Shown one piece after another: positions 26,301 to 34,107 of a stretch of DNA of 64,000 nucleotides (positions are counted from its first letter, which is position 1; each line of letters starts with the position of its first letter). Where the stretch lies: NCBI RefSeq assembly GCF_042652185.1, contig NZ_JBHSIX010000028.1; one strand, written 5' to 3'. The stretch is from Actinacidiphila fildesensis (GTDB lineage: Bacteria; Actinomycetota; Actinomycetes; Streptomycetales; Streptomycetaceae). A model generated the notes under the pieces. It saw nothing but the letters and a program-made list of their open reading frames with translations, did no database searches and was not told the DNA's origin. A program made the translations under genes and the position numbers.

Positions 26301-27612
26301 CCTCGACGCTCTGTGAACCGGCGATGTCGGTACAGCGCAGAGAGACGGCCTCGCCGAGGTGGCCCGTGGGCAGGCCGGCTCTCTCGGCCTCAGGCATCAG
26401 TTCCCGGTGCTCGGTAGCCAGTTCCGCGAGACGCTCCGCCATGCGGCCTACGTCGTCGGACAGCCGTCCGGCCGCGCCCTGTTCGGCACCATGCGCGGTC
26501 AGCACGGTGGTGTGCGTGGCCGCGGCCGCGGTGTACAGGGCCGCCACAGTGTCACGGCGCTCTGACAGTTCCTGCACGCTGCGATAGCCGTCACTCGCAT
26601 GCAGTGCGGCGAGTTCGGCCTGTGCGGCTTCTTGATCCTCCTTGACCGCGGACAGCCGTGCGTCGGCTTCGGCTTCGCGTCCTTTGAGGTCGCTGGTCCT
26701 CTTCGCCGCGTCTCCGGTCCTGCGCCGCCACTCGGTGAGGACATCCAGCTCGTGACTCACAGCTGCTGAAGCCCTGCGCAGGACCCCTGTCAGGTAACCG
26801 CGGTAGCCGGTGAGGAAGGCCCCAAGCGCCGCATCGGTCCTTTCCAACCTGCCCAGTTCATCGCGGACGGCGTCCAGGTCATGGAGGTTGCGCGCGACCT
26901 TCTCCACGACCTCCTCGTCCAGTCCTGGCAGCGTTTCGCTCAGGAGCGAGACCAGCCCACCGGATTCGATGCGGTCCCCGACCGTGGGTCGGCGCAGACG
27001 GTGGAGGAGTTGCGTGAGGTTGCGGAAGCGTGTCGAATCGGTGATCCCGAACAGCTCGCGGGCGACACGGGCCCGGTGTTCGACAGCGCGCTCCGTGACG
27101 TTCGCGGCGCCGATCGACTCCTTCAGCTTGTCGACCGGCAGCGGTTTGCCCGCCTCCACCAGATGAAGGTCCTCACCCACCCGGAGCGGAGTCACGAAGA
27201 ATGCCGGGACGGCCCTCTTCGTCGATTTCGACGCTCGAACGGCCGCGCCGATGGTGAGATACCGGTCCCTACCGTCGGCTGCTGCCATGCGGAATTCCAC
27301 CCAGAGGTACCCCAGGCGATTGGTCTGCTCGAAGCCGTCCAGCATCAACCACACCAGCGTGGTCCGGCCGGTGCCCGTGGCGTCGAGAGCTCGCGCATCA
27401 CCGTCGAGCAGATACGGCAGCAGCATCTCCAGGGCCTTGGACTTGCCCGCGCCGTTCTTACCGCGCAACAGCAGCCTGCCGTCTCCGAACGCGAACTCCT
27501 GCTCGTCGTACTGCCACACGTTGCGGATACCCGCGCGGTGCAGCCGGAACCGGGAGGCGGCTTGCGTGGCGGCACGCTGCATGGGAACGGGAGCACTGAA
27601 GTCGGTGGTCAT
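23380..27612 (-). CDS. jetC: Wadjet system SMC-like ATPase JetC (TIGR02680 family)
   Basis: This 1410-residue MukB/SMC-like motor is predicted to extrude DNA loops and detect small circular DNA. Walker A is GKNGAGKSK at 51-59. The C-terminal head has the ABC signature LSQGEQ (near 1299) and Walker B LILLDDAFAKVD (near 1333). Between them lie long charged, heptad-like stretches (coiled-coil arms) with a hinge-like region in the middle. The length and the GLSQGEQRVLSYL block match the TIGR02680 group. The ATG at 27612 overlaps jetB by four bases. Confidence 0.9.
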   Translation of the reverse strand: MTTDFSAPVPMQRAATQAASRFRLHRAGIRNVWQYDEQEFAFGDGRLLLRGKNGAGKSKALEMLLPYLLDGDARALDATGTGRTTLVWLMLDGFEQTNRLGYLWVEFRMAAADGRDRYLTIGAAVRASKSTKRAVPAFFVTPLRVGEDLHLVEAGKPLPVDKLKESIGAANVTERAVEHRARVARELFGITDSTRFRNLTQLLHRLRRPTVGDRIESGGLVSLLSETLPGLDEEVVEKVARNLHDLDAVRDELGRLERTDAALGAFLTGYRGYLTGVLRRASAAVSHELDVLTEWRRRTGDAAKRTSDLKGREAEADARLSAVKEDQEAAQAELAALHASDGYRSVQELSERRDTVAALYTAAAATHTTVLTAHGAEQGAAGRLSDDVGRMAERLAELATEHRELMPEAERAGLPTGHLGEAVSLRCTDIAGSQSVEVADPDGETQTVRHQRVIAADTAATARALDAWRAQLEGGQSVAKNRSRMVKEVQRLSAHTREAVAEASLADAERERLETEMEDVAGRLEHARTQVVATSVSYAREVTDWAEHVISALAPGCPALDPVLEAIVCETAPDAPFADRTLPAEIDTEAGQAAHLVLDPYGQWLSDQRDHAALAVHQLTVSYKDLEQQRRAWERQTDPEPPVPPHRAADRTAGSGAPFYQLVDFTEELSTTERAHLEAALEASGLLDAWISADGSVLDPGTLDTLLDSRAAVPEGPTLAAALRPVVPAQTGVTAELVDRVLSSIALAPAYETAAASAVQVDGSWRLGALRGRHLKPAAEFVGAATRAETRRRKLAELDVRLAEAAQQLTGERRELDRLNAQRRSLADALRRFPPSRLLSSAWNEANGRESDLQVLTSKASTAARTAEGARTRAARARAAADAAATANDLPTGTEALERIDTALATVHSGLVRLSRAVHGTINRSGTERSALEAYEKAYADRLRAQGDYQSRLDALRPARRELATLEEAVGSAESEILTREEAAKERITAALGALPKAQHTMDELRESRARAEEAEKGLREDLARQESAVIDAGNALRGALARPEVLRGAGWDRTGLPESSADLLTADARARIRALRELANAVNARLERSGDDVSDNTLMRRYDVLRDALAGGYDAQLDERDGIKVCRLLDDHGSHDVAVVGERIASQAAEARGRLTEREREVFQRFLAGELGDHLSTQVITAANLVAALNATLRTVRTSHGLGVELQWKLDEDVDTDVRAAVELLRSPSGLRTREQTDRLREVLQRRIEDARRADPSAGYAAHLRTALDYRDWYRFHTFVVEDAAPGRKRRLTSRTGLSQGEQRVLSYLILFAAAAAHFTTLGETAPHAPRLILLDDAFAKVDEPTHGRLGRILVDLDLDFVLTSERLMGNWPEVPSLHIYECLRDPHVRGVATLHYTWNGRHRRLVSV

Positions 27613-28937
27613 AGGGGAAGCTCCTGTTGTCCGTCGGCCTCGGAGGTCGAACCTGGAGCGGTTCGTACGGTGACATGGGTGGCGTATCTGGCCGCACCGG
27701 CGAGCAACATCAGGCCGCTGCCGCTGCCGCTGCGGGCACCTGCGACATCGGTGACGGCACGGCCTTCGGGAACGGCCTCGTCATACCCCTCCGGCAAGCC
27801 CCGTCCTGCGGAGCGGAGCGAACCGTCGCGTGCCACGAGCCGCATCCGGATCAGCAGATCCACTACGGATGCCCGAAGCGCCGGCGGATCATCGACCAAG
27901 TCGCGCTTCCAGTTGCTGCGGTGCCCATACGCCGCCACGAGTTCTGCAAGGACCTCTTCCATCAGTCCGTCCGGAATCGCCACACCGACGACGAGGCGGC
28001 CCCCAGTCGCGGGATGACCCGGATCTTCCGGACGCAGCTGCTCGACCAAGCGCTCCAGGAGAAGGAGTGCGGCCTGCGCGAGTGTTCCGCTACCGGGCAG
28101 GTGCAGGTCGGACAGCTCGTCCTCGGGATCCACCAGCGCTGCGCCTTCCGCTCGGATCTCGGTCTCCAGGCCCAGGAGTTCGGAGAATGCCTGGGCTTCA
28201 CGGCGCTGCCGGGTGCGGAGCCAGTCGCGCTCGGCGTCGGTCAGCTCGTCAAGGTAGACGACCGGCGTCTCCACCAGCATCCGGCGCACATAGGTACGGG
28301 CTCCGCCGAACCCAGGATCCGCAGCCCGGCGCACAAGATCGGTGCCGCTCCTGCTCTGCGCGAGCGGCCCGGACACCACAGCGCGAGCGATCTCCCGGTC
28401 CACCGAGATCAGTGCCTCGCCGCTGTCGTCCTGCTCGACGGCAGCCACGCTTCCCTCGGTTTCGGTCAGGACGCCCCAGTCGACCAGCTGCCGCAGCGCG
28501 GCCGCCAGCGTCCGTTTCTGCGCTGTCCGGCCGGCGTCCTCCCATTCCACGCCCGCATCGGCCGCTGCGGCTTTGATGTCGGCGACCAGTTGCGACAGCA
28601 GAACCTGCTCGGGCGCCGTCACCAGCACGGACAGGGCCAGGGCCAGGCATGCGTAAGTGCGCGGTGTGAATGCTGTACCGCTGGAGCGCTCCAGTTGGTG
28701 CCCCGCACCGGCGCCCAGGCCCGCTTTGAACAACCGCGCGTACGACGTATCGACCAGGAGCCGATAGCCGAGAACATGCTGGAACCGTTTGGTGAGCCAG
28801 TCGGCGTGTCGACGGATCAACGGAAACAGGTCGGCGTGCGGACCGTCCGAGGTCAGCAGCGGGTAGGCGAGCAGCAGCCGGCCCGCGCTGCGGCGCTCCG
28901 CGGCCAGCGCTACATCGTGGGCCGAAGGGAGCGTCAC
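27609..28937 (-). CDS. jetB: Wadjet system kleisin-partner subunit JetB (DUF2398/TIGR02678 family)
   Basis: The 442-residue protein matches the winged-helix accessory subunit of Wadjet complexes (KITE-like partner of the kleisin). Features seen are ERRSAGRLLLAYPLL at the N-terminus, RTYACLALALSVL, ALRQLVDWGVL as a winged-helix segment, and AQAFSELLGLETEIRAEG. The GTG at 28937 overlaps the jetA stop as GTGA. No catalytic motif is expected. Confidence 0.85.
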   Translation of the reverse strand: MTLPSAHDVALAAERRSAGRLLLAYPLLTSDGPHADLFPLIRRHADWLTKRFQHVLGYRLLVDTSYARLFKAGLGAGAGHQLERSSGTAFTPRTYACLALALSVLVTAPEQVLLSQLVADIKAAAADAGVEWEDAGRTAQKRTLAAALRQLVDWGVLTETEGSVAAVEQDDSGEALISVDREIARAVVSGPLAQSRSGTDLVRRAADPGFGGARTYVRRMLVETPVVYLDELTDAERDWLRTRQRREAQAFSELLGLETEIRAEGAALVDPEDELSDLHLPGSGTLAQAALLLLERLVEQLRPEDPGHPATGGRLVVGVAIPDGLMEEVLAELVAAYGHRSNWKRDLVDDPPALRASVVDLLIRMRLVARDGSLRSAGRGLPEGYDEAVPEGRAVTDVAGARSGSGSGLMLLAGAARYATHVTVRTAPGSTSEADGQQELPL

Positions 28938-30562
28938 GAGGCGCTCACCCGCGCCTCGCCGCTCGGTGCCAGGCCGGCAATGCCCTCGACCGTGAGTTCC
29001 AGTTCATCCAGCGTCAGCTCGCCGTCGGCCGAGTGCAGTACGGTCTCACCTCCCGGGATGCGCCGGACCGTGAGGCGGACGCCGAGTTCCGCATCCTCGC
29101 TGCACGCGGCGTCCAGGGTGAAGTCGCGCTCCTGCTCCGGCGTCCAGGCCTCGGCGCGGTGAAGCTGCGCATTGCCCAAGGCCGTGGCCAGCAACTCGAG
29201 CAGCAGCGATAGCGCGGCCGATGTGAGCCGTATGTGCTCGAAGCGACCGGAGGAACTGCGTAGCTCGTCCGCAGCGGCACGTCTGTCATCCGCCTGCTGC
29301 CGCGCCGCCCGCTGAAGGCGCTCCTTCTGTTCGGAGTGGTCCTCCACCGCGGACGCCCGGCCCCGCTGGGCACGATTGCCCCGCTCGCGCAGTGCCACCG
29401 GAACCTCGACCACCGGACCGGTCCACCAGCTGGTGTATGCGGGCACCACCTCGTCCGTGGCCGGCGGAATGCCCAGATGCCGGGCGCTGTACAACCCGAA
29501 AGCCGCGACGGCGATGTCATGGGCGTCTTCCGGAGCGGCTTCGTCGAACCACCGTGCAAGCCGCAGCAGGTCCTTGCGCCGAGACATCTCTCCGGATGCC
29601 GAGCGCAGCATCCGTTTGGCGTTGGCGAGCAGCGATTGCAACGCACGCAGGGTGGCATCACGCAGCTGATCAACCTGGCTTCCCCGCCCCTCGACGTCGG
29701 TGAACCAGCCGCGTAGTCCCTCCCAGTCGGCCGGCTCGCGGCCCCGGCTCCGCTGCACCCGCGTAGCCAACTGGCCATCCGCGCCATGGGGAACTCCCGA
29801 GAGCCCGCGGGTGTGGGAATCGAGACGTTGCAGGAGGGCGGGTAGGTGGGGCCAGAGTCTGTCGAGGACTGCTGCGATACGGGGCGCCCGGAAGGACACG
29901 TCCTCTGTGATCGCCTCGACATAGTCGAGCAGTAGCTCCTTGAAGCCCTGGTACTCGGCGCTGTCGAGGTCGTAGCGCGCGAGTACTTGCCCGAGGTAGG
30001 CGTAGAAGTCCCGGATGGAGTCGGCGAACTCCGTGAACTGCACGAAGATTGTGCTGACGCGTTCCAGCGCTTCCTGCGGCTCTGCTCCGCCCGGTTTCCG
30101 GATCAGTTCGTCAAGTTCACGCAGCCCGCGCTCGACGAGGGCCAGCAGCTCACTGCTCACCTCGCGAGCGGCATCGGCTCCGGCGAGCACGTCGTCAGCA
30201 TCCCGTTGAATGCGTTCGCCCAGCTTCGACAGCTGGTACCGGGAACGGGCGCGCTGGTACTCGGAGATGCTCGACGCCTTCACCGTGTGCGTACTGGGAA
30301 GGAGATTCCCCCACTTCGCCAGCTGGTCCAGCCGGGTTGTCAGCGTCTCCGCGTTCAGGTGCGCCGCCGGCCCGTCGGCGTCGACGAGTCTGTCCAGCAC
30401 ATCAGGTACGGCCAGATCCGCCAGCAGGGTCCCGCAGAAGACCCGCATGATCGCGACATGCTCCAGCCGTTCCGGTGCGCTCAGATAGGCATAGGCGGTC
30501 AGCCGCTGCCATGCTCCGTCGCGTTCGCCCTCCGACGTGGGCTCTTGTGGTGATTCCTCCAT
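28934..30562 (-). CDS. jetA: Wadjet system kleisin-like subunit JetA (DUF2397/TIGR02677 family)
   Basis: This 542-residue first gene of the operon should bridge the JetC heads. Seen features are the N-terminal RLTAYAYLSAPERLEHVAIMR, RARSRYQLSKLGE, a helical middle part with a REVSSELLALVERGLRELD stretch, and a C-terminal half with SRRKDLLRLARWFDEA, all typical of TIGR02677. The ATG at 30562 was chosen because sequence upstream is the decayed yjbQ region. It has no Shine-Dalgarno. A TAGCCT hexamer ends seven bases upstream, so a leaderless start is possible. Confidence 0.85.
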   Translation of the reverse strand: MEESPQEPTSEGERDGAWQRLTAYAYLSAPERLEHVAIMRVFCGTLLADLAVPDVLDRLVDADGPAAHLNAETLTTRLDQLAKWGNLLPSTHTVKASSISEYQRARSRYQLSKLGERIQRDADDVLAGADAAREVSSELLALVERGLRELDELIRKPGGAEPQEALERVSTIFVQFTEFADSIRDFYAYLGQVLARYDLDSAEYQGFKELLLDYVEAITEDVSFRAPRIAAVLDRLWPHLPALLQRLDSHTRGLSGVPHGADGQLATRVQRSRGREPADWEGLRGWFTDVEGRGSQVDQLRDATLRALQSLLANAKRMLRSASGEMSRRKDLLRLARWFDEAAPEDAHDIAVAAFGLYSARHLGIPPATDEVVPAYTSWWTGPVVEVPVALRERGNRAQRGRASAVEDHSEQKERLQRAARQQADDRRAAADELRSSSGRFEHIRLTSAALSLLLELLATALGNAQLHRAEAWTPEQERDFTLDAACSEDAELGVRLTVRRIPGGETVLHSADGELTLDELELTVEGIAGLAPSGEARVSAS

Positions 30563-30809
30563 GAACACGAGGCTACGCAGGACTACTGACAGCGGGAGGC
30601 GGTTCTGGGTCTTCGTGCTCGTGCTCCGGCTCCTGGAGCAGGTGGCCGGGTGAATTGCCCCAACGCAGATTGGTGGAGCGCGCCTGACAGTCCGCGCGGC
30701 AGTGACCTGCGGCGTCGTCCCAAAGGTTTGAGTTGCACTGTCTTTCCTGGGACGCACCGGGTGGAGGTCCAGTACTTGGGTAGCTCGGCAGTTGTCCTGA
30801 CGGAGTTCC

Positions 30810-30863
30810 GCGGACACCAACCGCGACCATCCGCGGCGCCAGGTGCGGCTGTCCTTCCTGGGC
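30810..30863 (+). repeat. Third copy of the yjbQ 3' end
   Basis: About 54 bases align with yjbQ 7071-7124 at roughly 89 percent, including 29 identical consecutive bases (30831-30859 against 7093-7121). In frame it encodes DTNRDHPRRQVRLSFLG, but the stop codon is lost and the upstream frame is shifted. Same orientation as yjbQ. It may be the displaced native 3' end. Confidence 0.8.
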
Positions 30864-30943
30864 CGAGCGGGAGCGCTCACGTTGCGCGCATCTGCGGGCC
30901 GGCGGCGGCCCCGGCAGCTCCACCTGCTGACACAAGCCCTGTC

Positions 30944-30970
30944 TATGGGATCCCATAAGGCTGCCTTATG
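30944..30970. promoter_or_regulatory. Two overlapping perfect palindromes upstream of fprA
   Basis: TATGGGATCCCATA (30944-30957) overlaps CATAAGG-ctg-CCTTATG (30954-30970). Being AT-richer than the surroundings, they look like operators or a recombination site. The binding protein is unknown. Confidence 0.45.
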
Positions 30971-30998
30971 AGGTCATAGGTCTGACCCGGCTACTAAC

Positions 30999-31017
30999 TT
31001 AGGTTTGCCTTAGTTTA
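30999..31017 (+). promoter_or_regulatory. Candidate iron box (DmdR/IdeR type) before fprA
   Basis: TTAGGTTTGCCTTAGTTTA matches about 13 of 19 positions of the streptomycete iron-box consensus, with the left half-site TTAGGTT perfect. It lies 47 bp upstream of the fprA start. Iron control of a ferredoxin reductase would make sense, but the right half is poor. Confidence 0.4.
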
Positions 31018-31063
31018 GGCTTCCCGGCGAGTCCGCCTGTTACCGCTCGAAGGGAACCTGATC

Positions 31064-32428
31064 ATGCTTCGCCCTGTGCGGGTAGCAATTGTCGGAGCCG
31101 GCCCCGCCGGGATCTATGCCGCCGACGCGCTGCTGAAATCCCCGGCGGCCGTCGAGCCCGGTGTGTCCATCGACCTCTTCGAGCGGATGCCGGCCCCGTT
31201 CGGTCTGATCCGCTACGGCGTCGCCCCCGACCACCCGCGGATCAAGGGCATCGTCACGGCCCTGCACCAGGTGCTCGACAAGCCGCAGGTGCGGCTCTTC
31301 GGCAACGTGGACTACCCGGGTGACATCAGCCTGGACGATCTGCGCACCTTCTACGACGCGGTGATCTTCTCCACCGGGGCGACGGCCGACCGGGCGCTCG
31401 ACATAGCCGGCAGCGACCTCGACGGTTCGTACGGCGCGGCGGACTTCGTCTCCTGGTACGACGGGCACCCGGACGTGCCGCGGACCTGGCCGCTCACGGC
31501 GGAGAAGGTCGCGGTCCTCGGGGTCGGCAACGTCGCGCTCGACGTGGCGCGCATCCTGGCCAAGACGGCGGACGAACTGCTGCCGACCGAGATTCCGCCG
31601 AACGTCCATGAGGGTCTCCGGGCCAACAAGGCCCTGGAGGTCCATGTCTTCGGCCGCCGTGGCCCGGCGCAGGCGAAGTTCAGTCCGATGGAGCTGCGGG
31701 AGCTGGACCACTCCCCGAACATCGAGGTCATCGTCGACCCCGAGGACATCGACTACGACGACGGCTCGATCGCGACCCGGCGTGGCAACAAGCAGGCCGA
31801 CATGGTCGCCAAGACCCTGGAGAACTGGGCCATCCGCGACGTCGGTGACCGCCCGCACAAGCTGTTCCTGCACTTCTTCGAGTCGCCCGCCGAGATCCTC
31901 GGCGAGGACGGCCAGGTCGTCGGGCTGCGCACCGAGCGCACCGCCCTCGACGGCACCGGCAACGTCAAGGGCACCGGCACCTTCAAGGACTGGGACGTCA
32001 GCGCGGTCTACCGCGCGGTGGGGTACCTGTCCGACGAGCTGCCCAAGCTGCCCTGGGACGTCGCGTCGGGCACGGTCCCCGACCAGGGCGGCCGGGTGAT
32101 TGAGGAGACCGGCGAGCACCTGCGGTCGACCTACGTCACCGGCTGGATCCGGCGCGGCCCCGTGGGGCTGATCGGCCACACCAAGGGCGACGCCAACGAG
32201 ACGGTCGCCAGCCTGCTGGACGACTTCGCGAACGGCCGGCTGCACACCCCCGCCTCGCCCGCCCCGGAGGACGTGGAGGCGTTCCTCGGCGAGCGGAGCG
32301 TCCGCTTCACCACGTGGGAGGGCTGGCACCGGCTGGACGCCGCGGAGCGGGCGCTGGGCGAGCCGCAGGGCCGCGAACGCGTGAAGATCGTCGAGCGTGA
32401 GGACATGCTGGACGCGAGCGGCGCGTAG
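31064..32428 (+). CDS. fprA: Ferredoxin/adrenodoxin-type NADP+ reductase FprA
   Basis: This 454-residue flavoenzyme transfers electrons between NADPH and ferredoxin, for example to feed P450s. FAD site GAGPAGIYAADAL (near residue 11), PFGLIRYGVAPDHPRIK, NADP site GVGNVALDVARIL, FGRRGPAQAKFSPMELREL and GWIRRGPVGLIGHTKGDA are all diagnostic of the FprA/adrenodoxin-reductase family. ATG 31064 follows GAAGGGA. A second, diverged FprA is encoded at 44909-46249. Confidence 0.93.
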   Translation: MLRPVRVAIVGAGPAGIYAADALLKSPAAVEPGVSIDLFERMPAPFGLIRYGVAPDHPRIKGIVTALHQVLDKPQVRLFGNVDYPGDISLDDLRTFYDAVIFSTGATADRALDIAGSDLDGSYGAADFVSWYDGHPDVPRTWPLTAEKVAVLGVGNVALDVARILAKTADELLPTEIPPNVHEGLRANKALEVHVFGRRGPAQAKFSPMELRELDHSPNIEVIVDPEDIDYDDGSIATRRGNKQADMVAKTLENWAIRDVGDRPHKLFLHFFESPAEILGEDGQVVGLRTERTALDGTGNVKGTGTFKDWDVSAVYRAVGYLSDELPKLPWDVASGTVPDQGGRVIEETGEHLRSTYVTGWIRRGPVGLIGHTKGDANETVASLLDDFANGRLHTPASPAPEDVEAFLGERSVRFTTWEGWHRLDAAERALGEPQGRERVKIVEREDMLDASGA

Positions 32429-32540
32429 TCCGGCCGTTTCCCGCCGTCCGGCTCGTCCGGCGCAGCCCCGCGGCTCGGGGTGACGGGAATCGTCATAACC
32501 CTGTCCTTGCCGCCACATCCGGGGCGGTGACGATGAACCG

Positions 32541-33022
32541 GTGACCGACCACCGCATCGTCTTCGTCGCCCCGGACTTCCAGATCCTCGGTCTGACCGGG
32601 CCGCACGAGGTGTTCTCGCAGGCCGGACGGCACAGCCAGGCCGGGCCCGGCTACCGGATCGACGCCGTCGCGGCCGCCCCGGGGCCGGTCGGGTCCAGCG
32701 GCGGGCTCGCCGTCACCCCGACGCTGACGTTCGACGCGTGCGAGGGGCCGATCGGCACCCTGGTCGCCGTCGGCGGCCCCGGTATCCGGCGGGCGGCCCG
32801 GGACACGGAGTTCGCCGGGTGGTTCGCCGCGGCCGCCCGGCGTTCCGACCGGGTCGCCTCCGTCTGTAGCGGTGCCTTCCTGCTCGCCGCGGCCGGGCTG
32901 CTGGACGGCCGGCGCGCCGTCACGCACTGGAACAGCTGCGCCGAACTGGCCGAGCGGTATCCAGAGGTGACCGTCGACCCCGACCCGATCTTCGTCAGGG
33001 ACGGCGACGTCTGGACCTCGGC
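32541..33022 (+). pseudogene. Truncated GlxA-type regulator (DJ-1/PfpI domain only)
   Basis: The frame encodes the N-terminal DJ-1/PfpI-like half of a GlxA-family AraC regulator, with the conserved block VASVCSGAFLLAAAGLLDGRRAVTHW and a DPDPIFVRDGDVWTSA end. After WTSA (about 33022) the family sequence stops, and the frame runs on for about 70 meaningless residues into an antisense HAD gene. The C-terminal AraC DNA-binding domain is missing. It is probably non-functional as a regulator. Confidence 0.8.
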
Positions 33023-33024
33023 TC

Positions 33025-33386
33025 GCTGGCCGCGCGGGAGGATCCGGAGGCCACCGCCATCGGATGCCCGGCCGCGTGCAGCAGCTCCACGAACTCGCGC
33101 ATCCGCGGGAAGACCGCGGTCGCGGTGGCCGCCAGGCGCAGATAGAGCCGGTTCTTGCCGTCCAGCAGCTCCTCCACCGGCGCCGACAGACCGTACTCGG
33201 CGCTCAGCGCCTCCAGCGTCTCCTTCGTACTGATGCCGATGTAGTGCGCGTGCTGCTCCCAGCCGAAGTCCTGACCCCGTGCGCGGCCAGCAGCCGGCGG
33301 CCGGCCTCGTAGTAGTTGGGCTCGCTGTCCACCAGCGTGCCGTCCAGGTCGAAGATCACCGCGGGGAGGGTCATGGTCCCCGGCAT
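33025..33386 (-). pseudogene. Broken HAD-superfamily phosphatase gene
   Basis: The 5' part (start 33374 or 33386) encodes VIFDLDGTLVDSEPNYYEAG. A one-base loss near 33277 then shifts the frame. The second part continues with EQHAHYIGISTKETLEALSA, EELLDGKNRLYLRL and HPMAVASGSSRAA. The gene is cut at about 33025, where it joins the truncated GlxA gene from the other strand. The catalytic DxDGT is intact, but the protein cannot be made whole. Confidence 0.8.
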
Positions 33387-33399
33387 GCCGACCGGGCGA

Positions 33400-33906
33400 T
33401 CACGGTGCCCGATCCGCTCCGCTCCGCCCCGGCCCCTCGGCGCTCCGCCCCACCGCCTCGACCAGCGGCAGCACCCGGTGCGGCACGCGCTCGCGCAGCG
33501 CCACCTCGGTCCGGGTGCGGACCACGCCCGGGGTGCTGATCAGCCGCTGGACGACGTCCTCGAGATGCGCGTTGTCGCGCGCGACGACGCGGGTCAGCAG
33601 ATCGCCGCCGCCGGTGACCGAGACCGCCTCGATGATCTCGGGCACCGCGGCCAGCGCGTCACCGACATCGTCCAGGTGCCCCTGGGTCACCTCGATGTGC
33701 ACGAAGGCGAGCACCGGGTGGCCGAGCGCGGCGGGCGACAGCCGCGGGCCGAAGCCGGTGATCACGCCGTCGCGCTCCAGCCGGTCGATCCGGGCCTGGA
33801 GCGTGCCGCGGGCCACGCCCAGGACGCGGGCGTACTCACGCACGCTGGTGCGCGGCTGTTCCAGCATCAGCCGCAGGATGCGGGCGTCCAGCGCGTCGAC
33901 GGCCAT
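33400..33906 (-). CDS. Lrp/AsnC family transcriptional regulator
   Basis: This 168-residue regulator has an N-terminal HTH (DARILRLMLEQPRTSVREYARVLGVARGTLQARIDRLERDG) and a C-terminal RAM ligand-binding domain (VLAFVHIEV...VVARDNAHLEDVVQRLISTPGVVRTRTEVAL). ATG 33906 has AAGGAGA upstream. It is divergent from the FUSC transporter gene, so it may control that exporter and itself in response to an amino acid or aromatic ligand. Confidence 0.9.
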   Translation of the reverse strand: MAVDALDARILRLMLEQPRTSVREYARVLGVARGTLQARIDRLERDGVITGFGPRLSPAALGHPVLAFVHIEVTQGHLDDVGDALAAVPEIIEAVSVTGGGDLLTRVVARDNAHLEDVVQRLISTPGVVRTRTEVALRERVPHRVLPLVEAVGRSAEGPGRSGADRAP

Positions 33907-34023
33907 GGGCCACTGGTCTCCTTCTGGTCGATCATCGGGACTCATCACTGTACCAATGGCTCACCTTCGGCTGGCTCGTTTGAGCCATTGCCCCTGGTGA
34001 TGCTTTCCTTGGCGTGACGATGG

Positions 34024-34043
34024 CGTTGCGGTCCTCCGCAACG
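34024..34043. promoter_or_regulatory. Hairpin between the Lrp and FUSC genes
   Basis: A perfect 8-bp inverted repeat CGTTGCGG/CCGCAACG with a TCCT loop lies 64 bp upstream of the FUSC start. It could be an operator for the divergent Lrp protein or a leader hairpin. Confidence 0.4.
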
Positions 34044-34107
34044 CCTTTGCCATGTCCGCAGATCGAACGATGCCGAACAAGCTGAACAAGGGGCGGGGAC
34101 CACCGAC

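Larger units (their letters stand above)
30563..31063. other. Right junction of the accessory region and fprA upstream region
   Basis: About 500 bp with no intact gene. It holds the third yjbQ 3'-end copy, a possible fourth and shorter echo of it (30738-30752, 14 of 15 bases like CTGTCCTTCCTGGGc), two overlapping palindromes and a candidate iron box. Long open frames here are antisense readings of these remnants. Confidence 0.6.

Noticed and set aside
23380..27612. JetC as the chromosomal Smc or SbcC protein
   Set aside because: Its length, its motif context and the three partner genes in four-base overlaps fit Wadjet and not housekeeping SMC.
30563..30958. Small protein gene between jetA and fprA on either strand
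   Set aside because: These frames run over the decayed yjbQ copies with frameshifts and have no ribosome sites.
33022..33233. C-terminal 70 residues of the GlxA-like frame as a real novel domain
   Set aside because: They are the antisense reading of the broken HAD gene.
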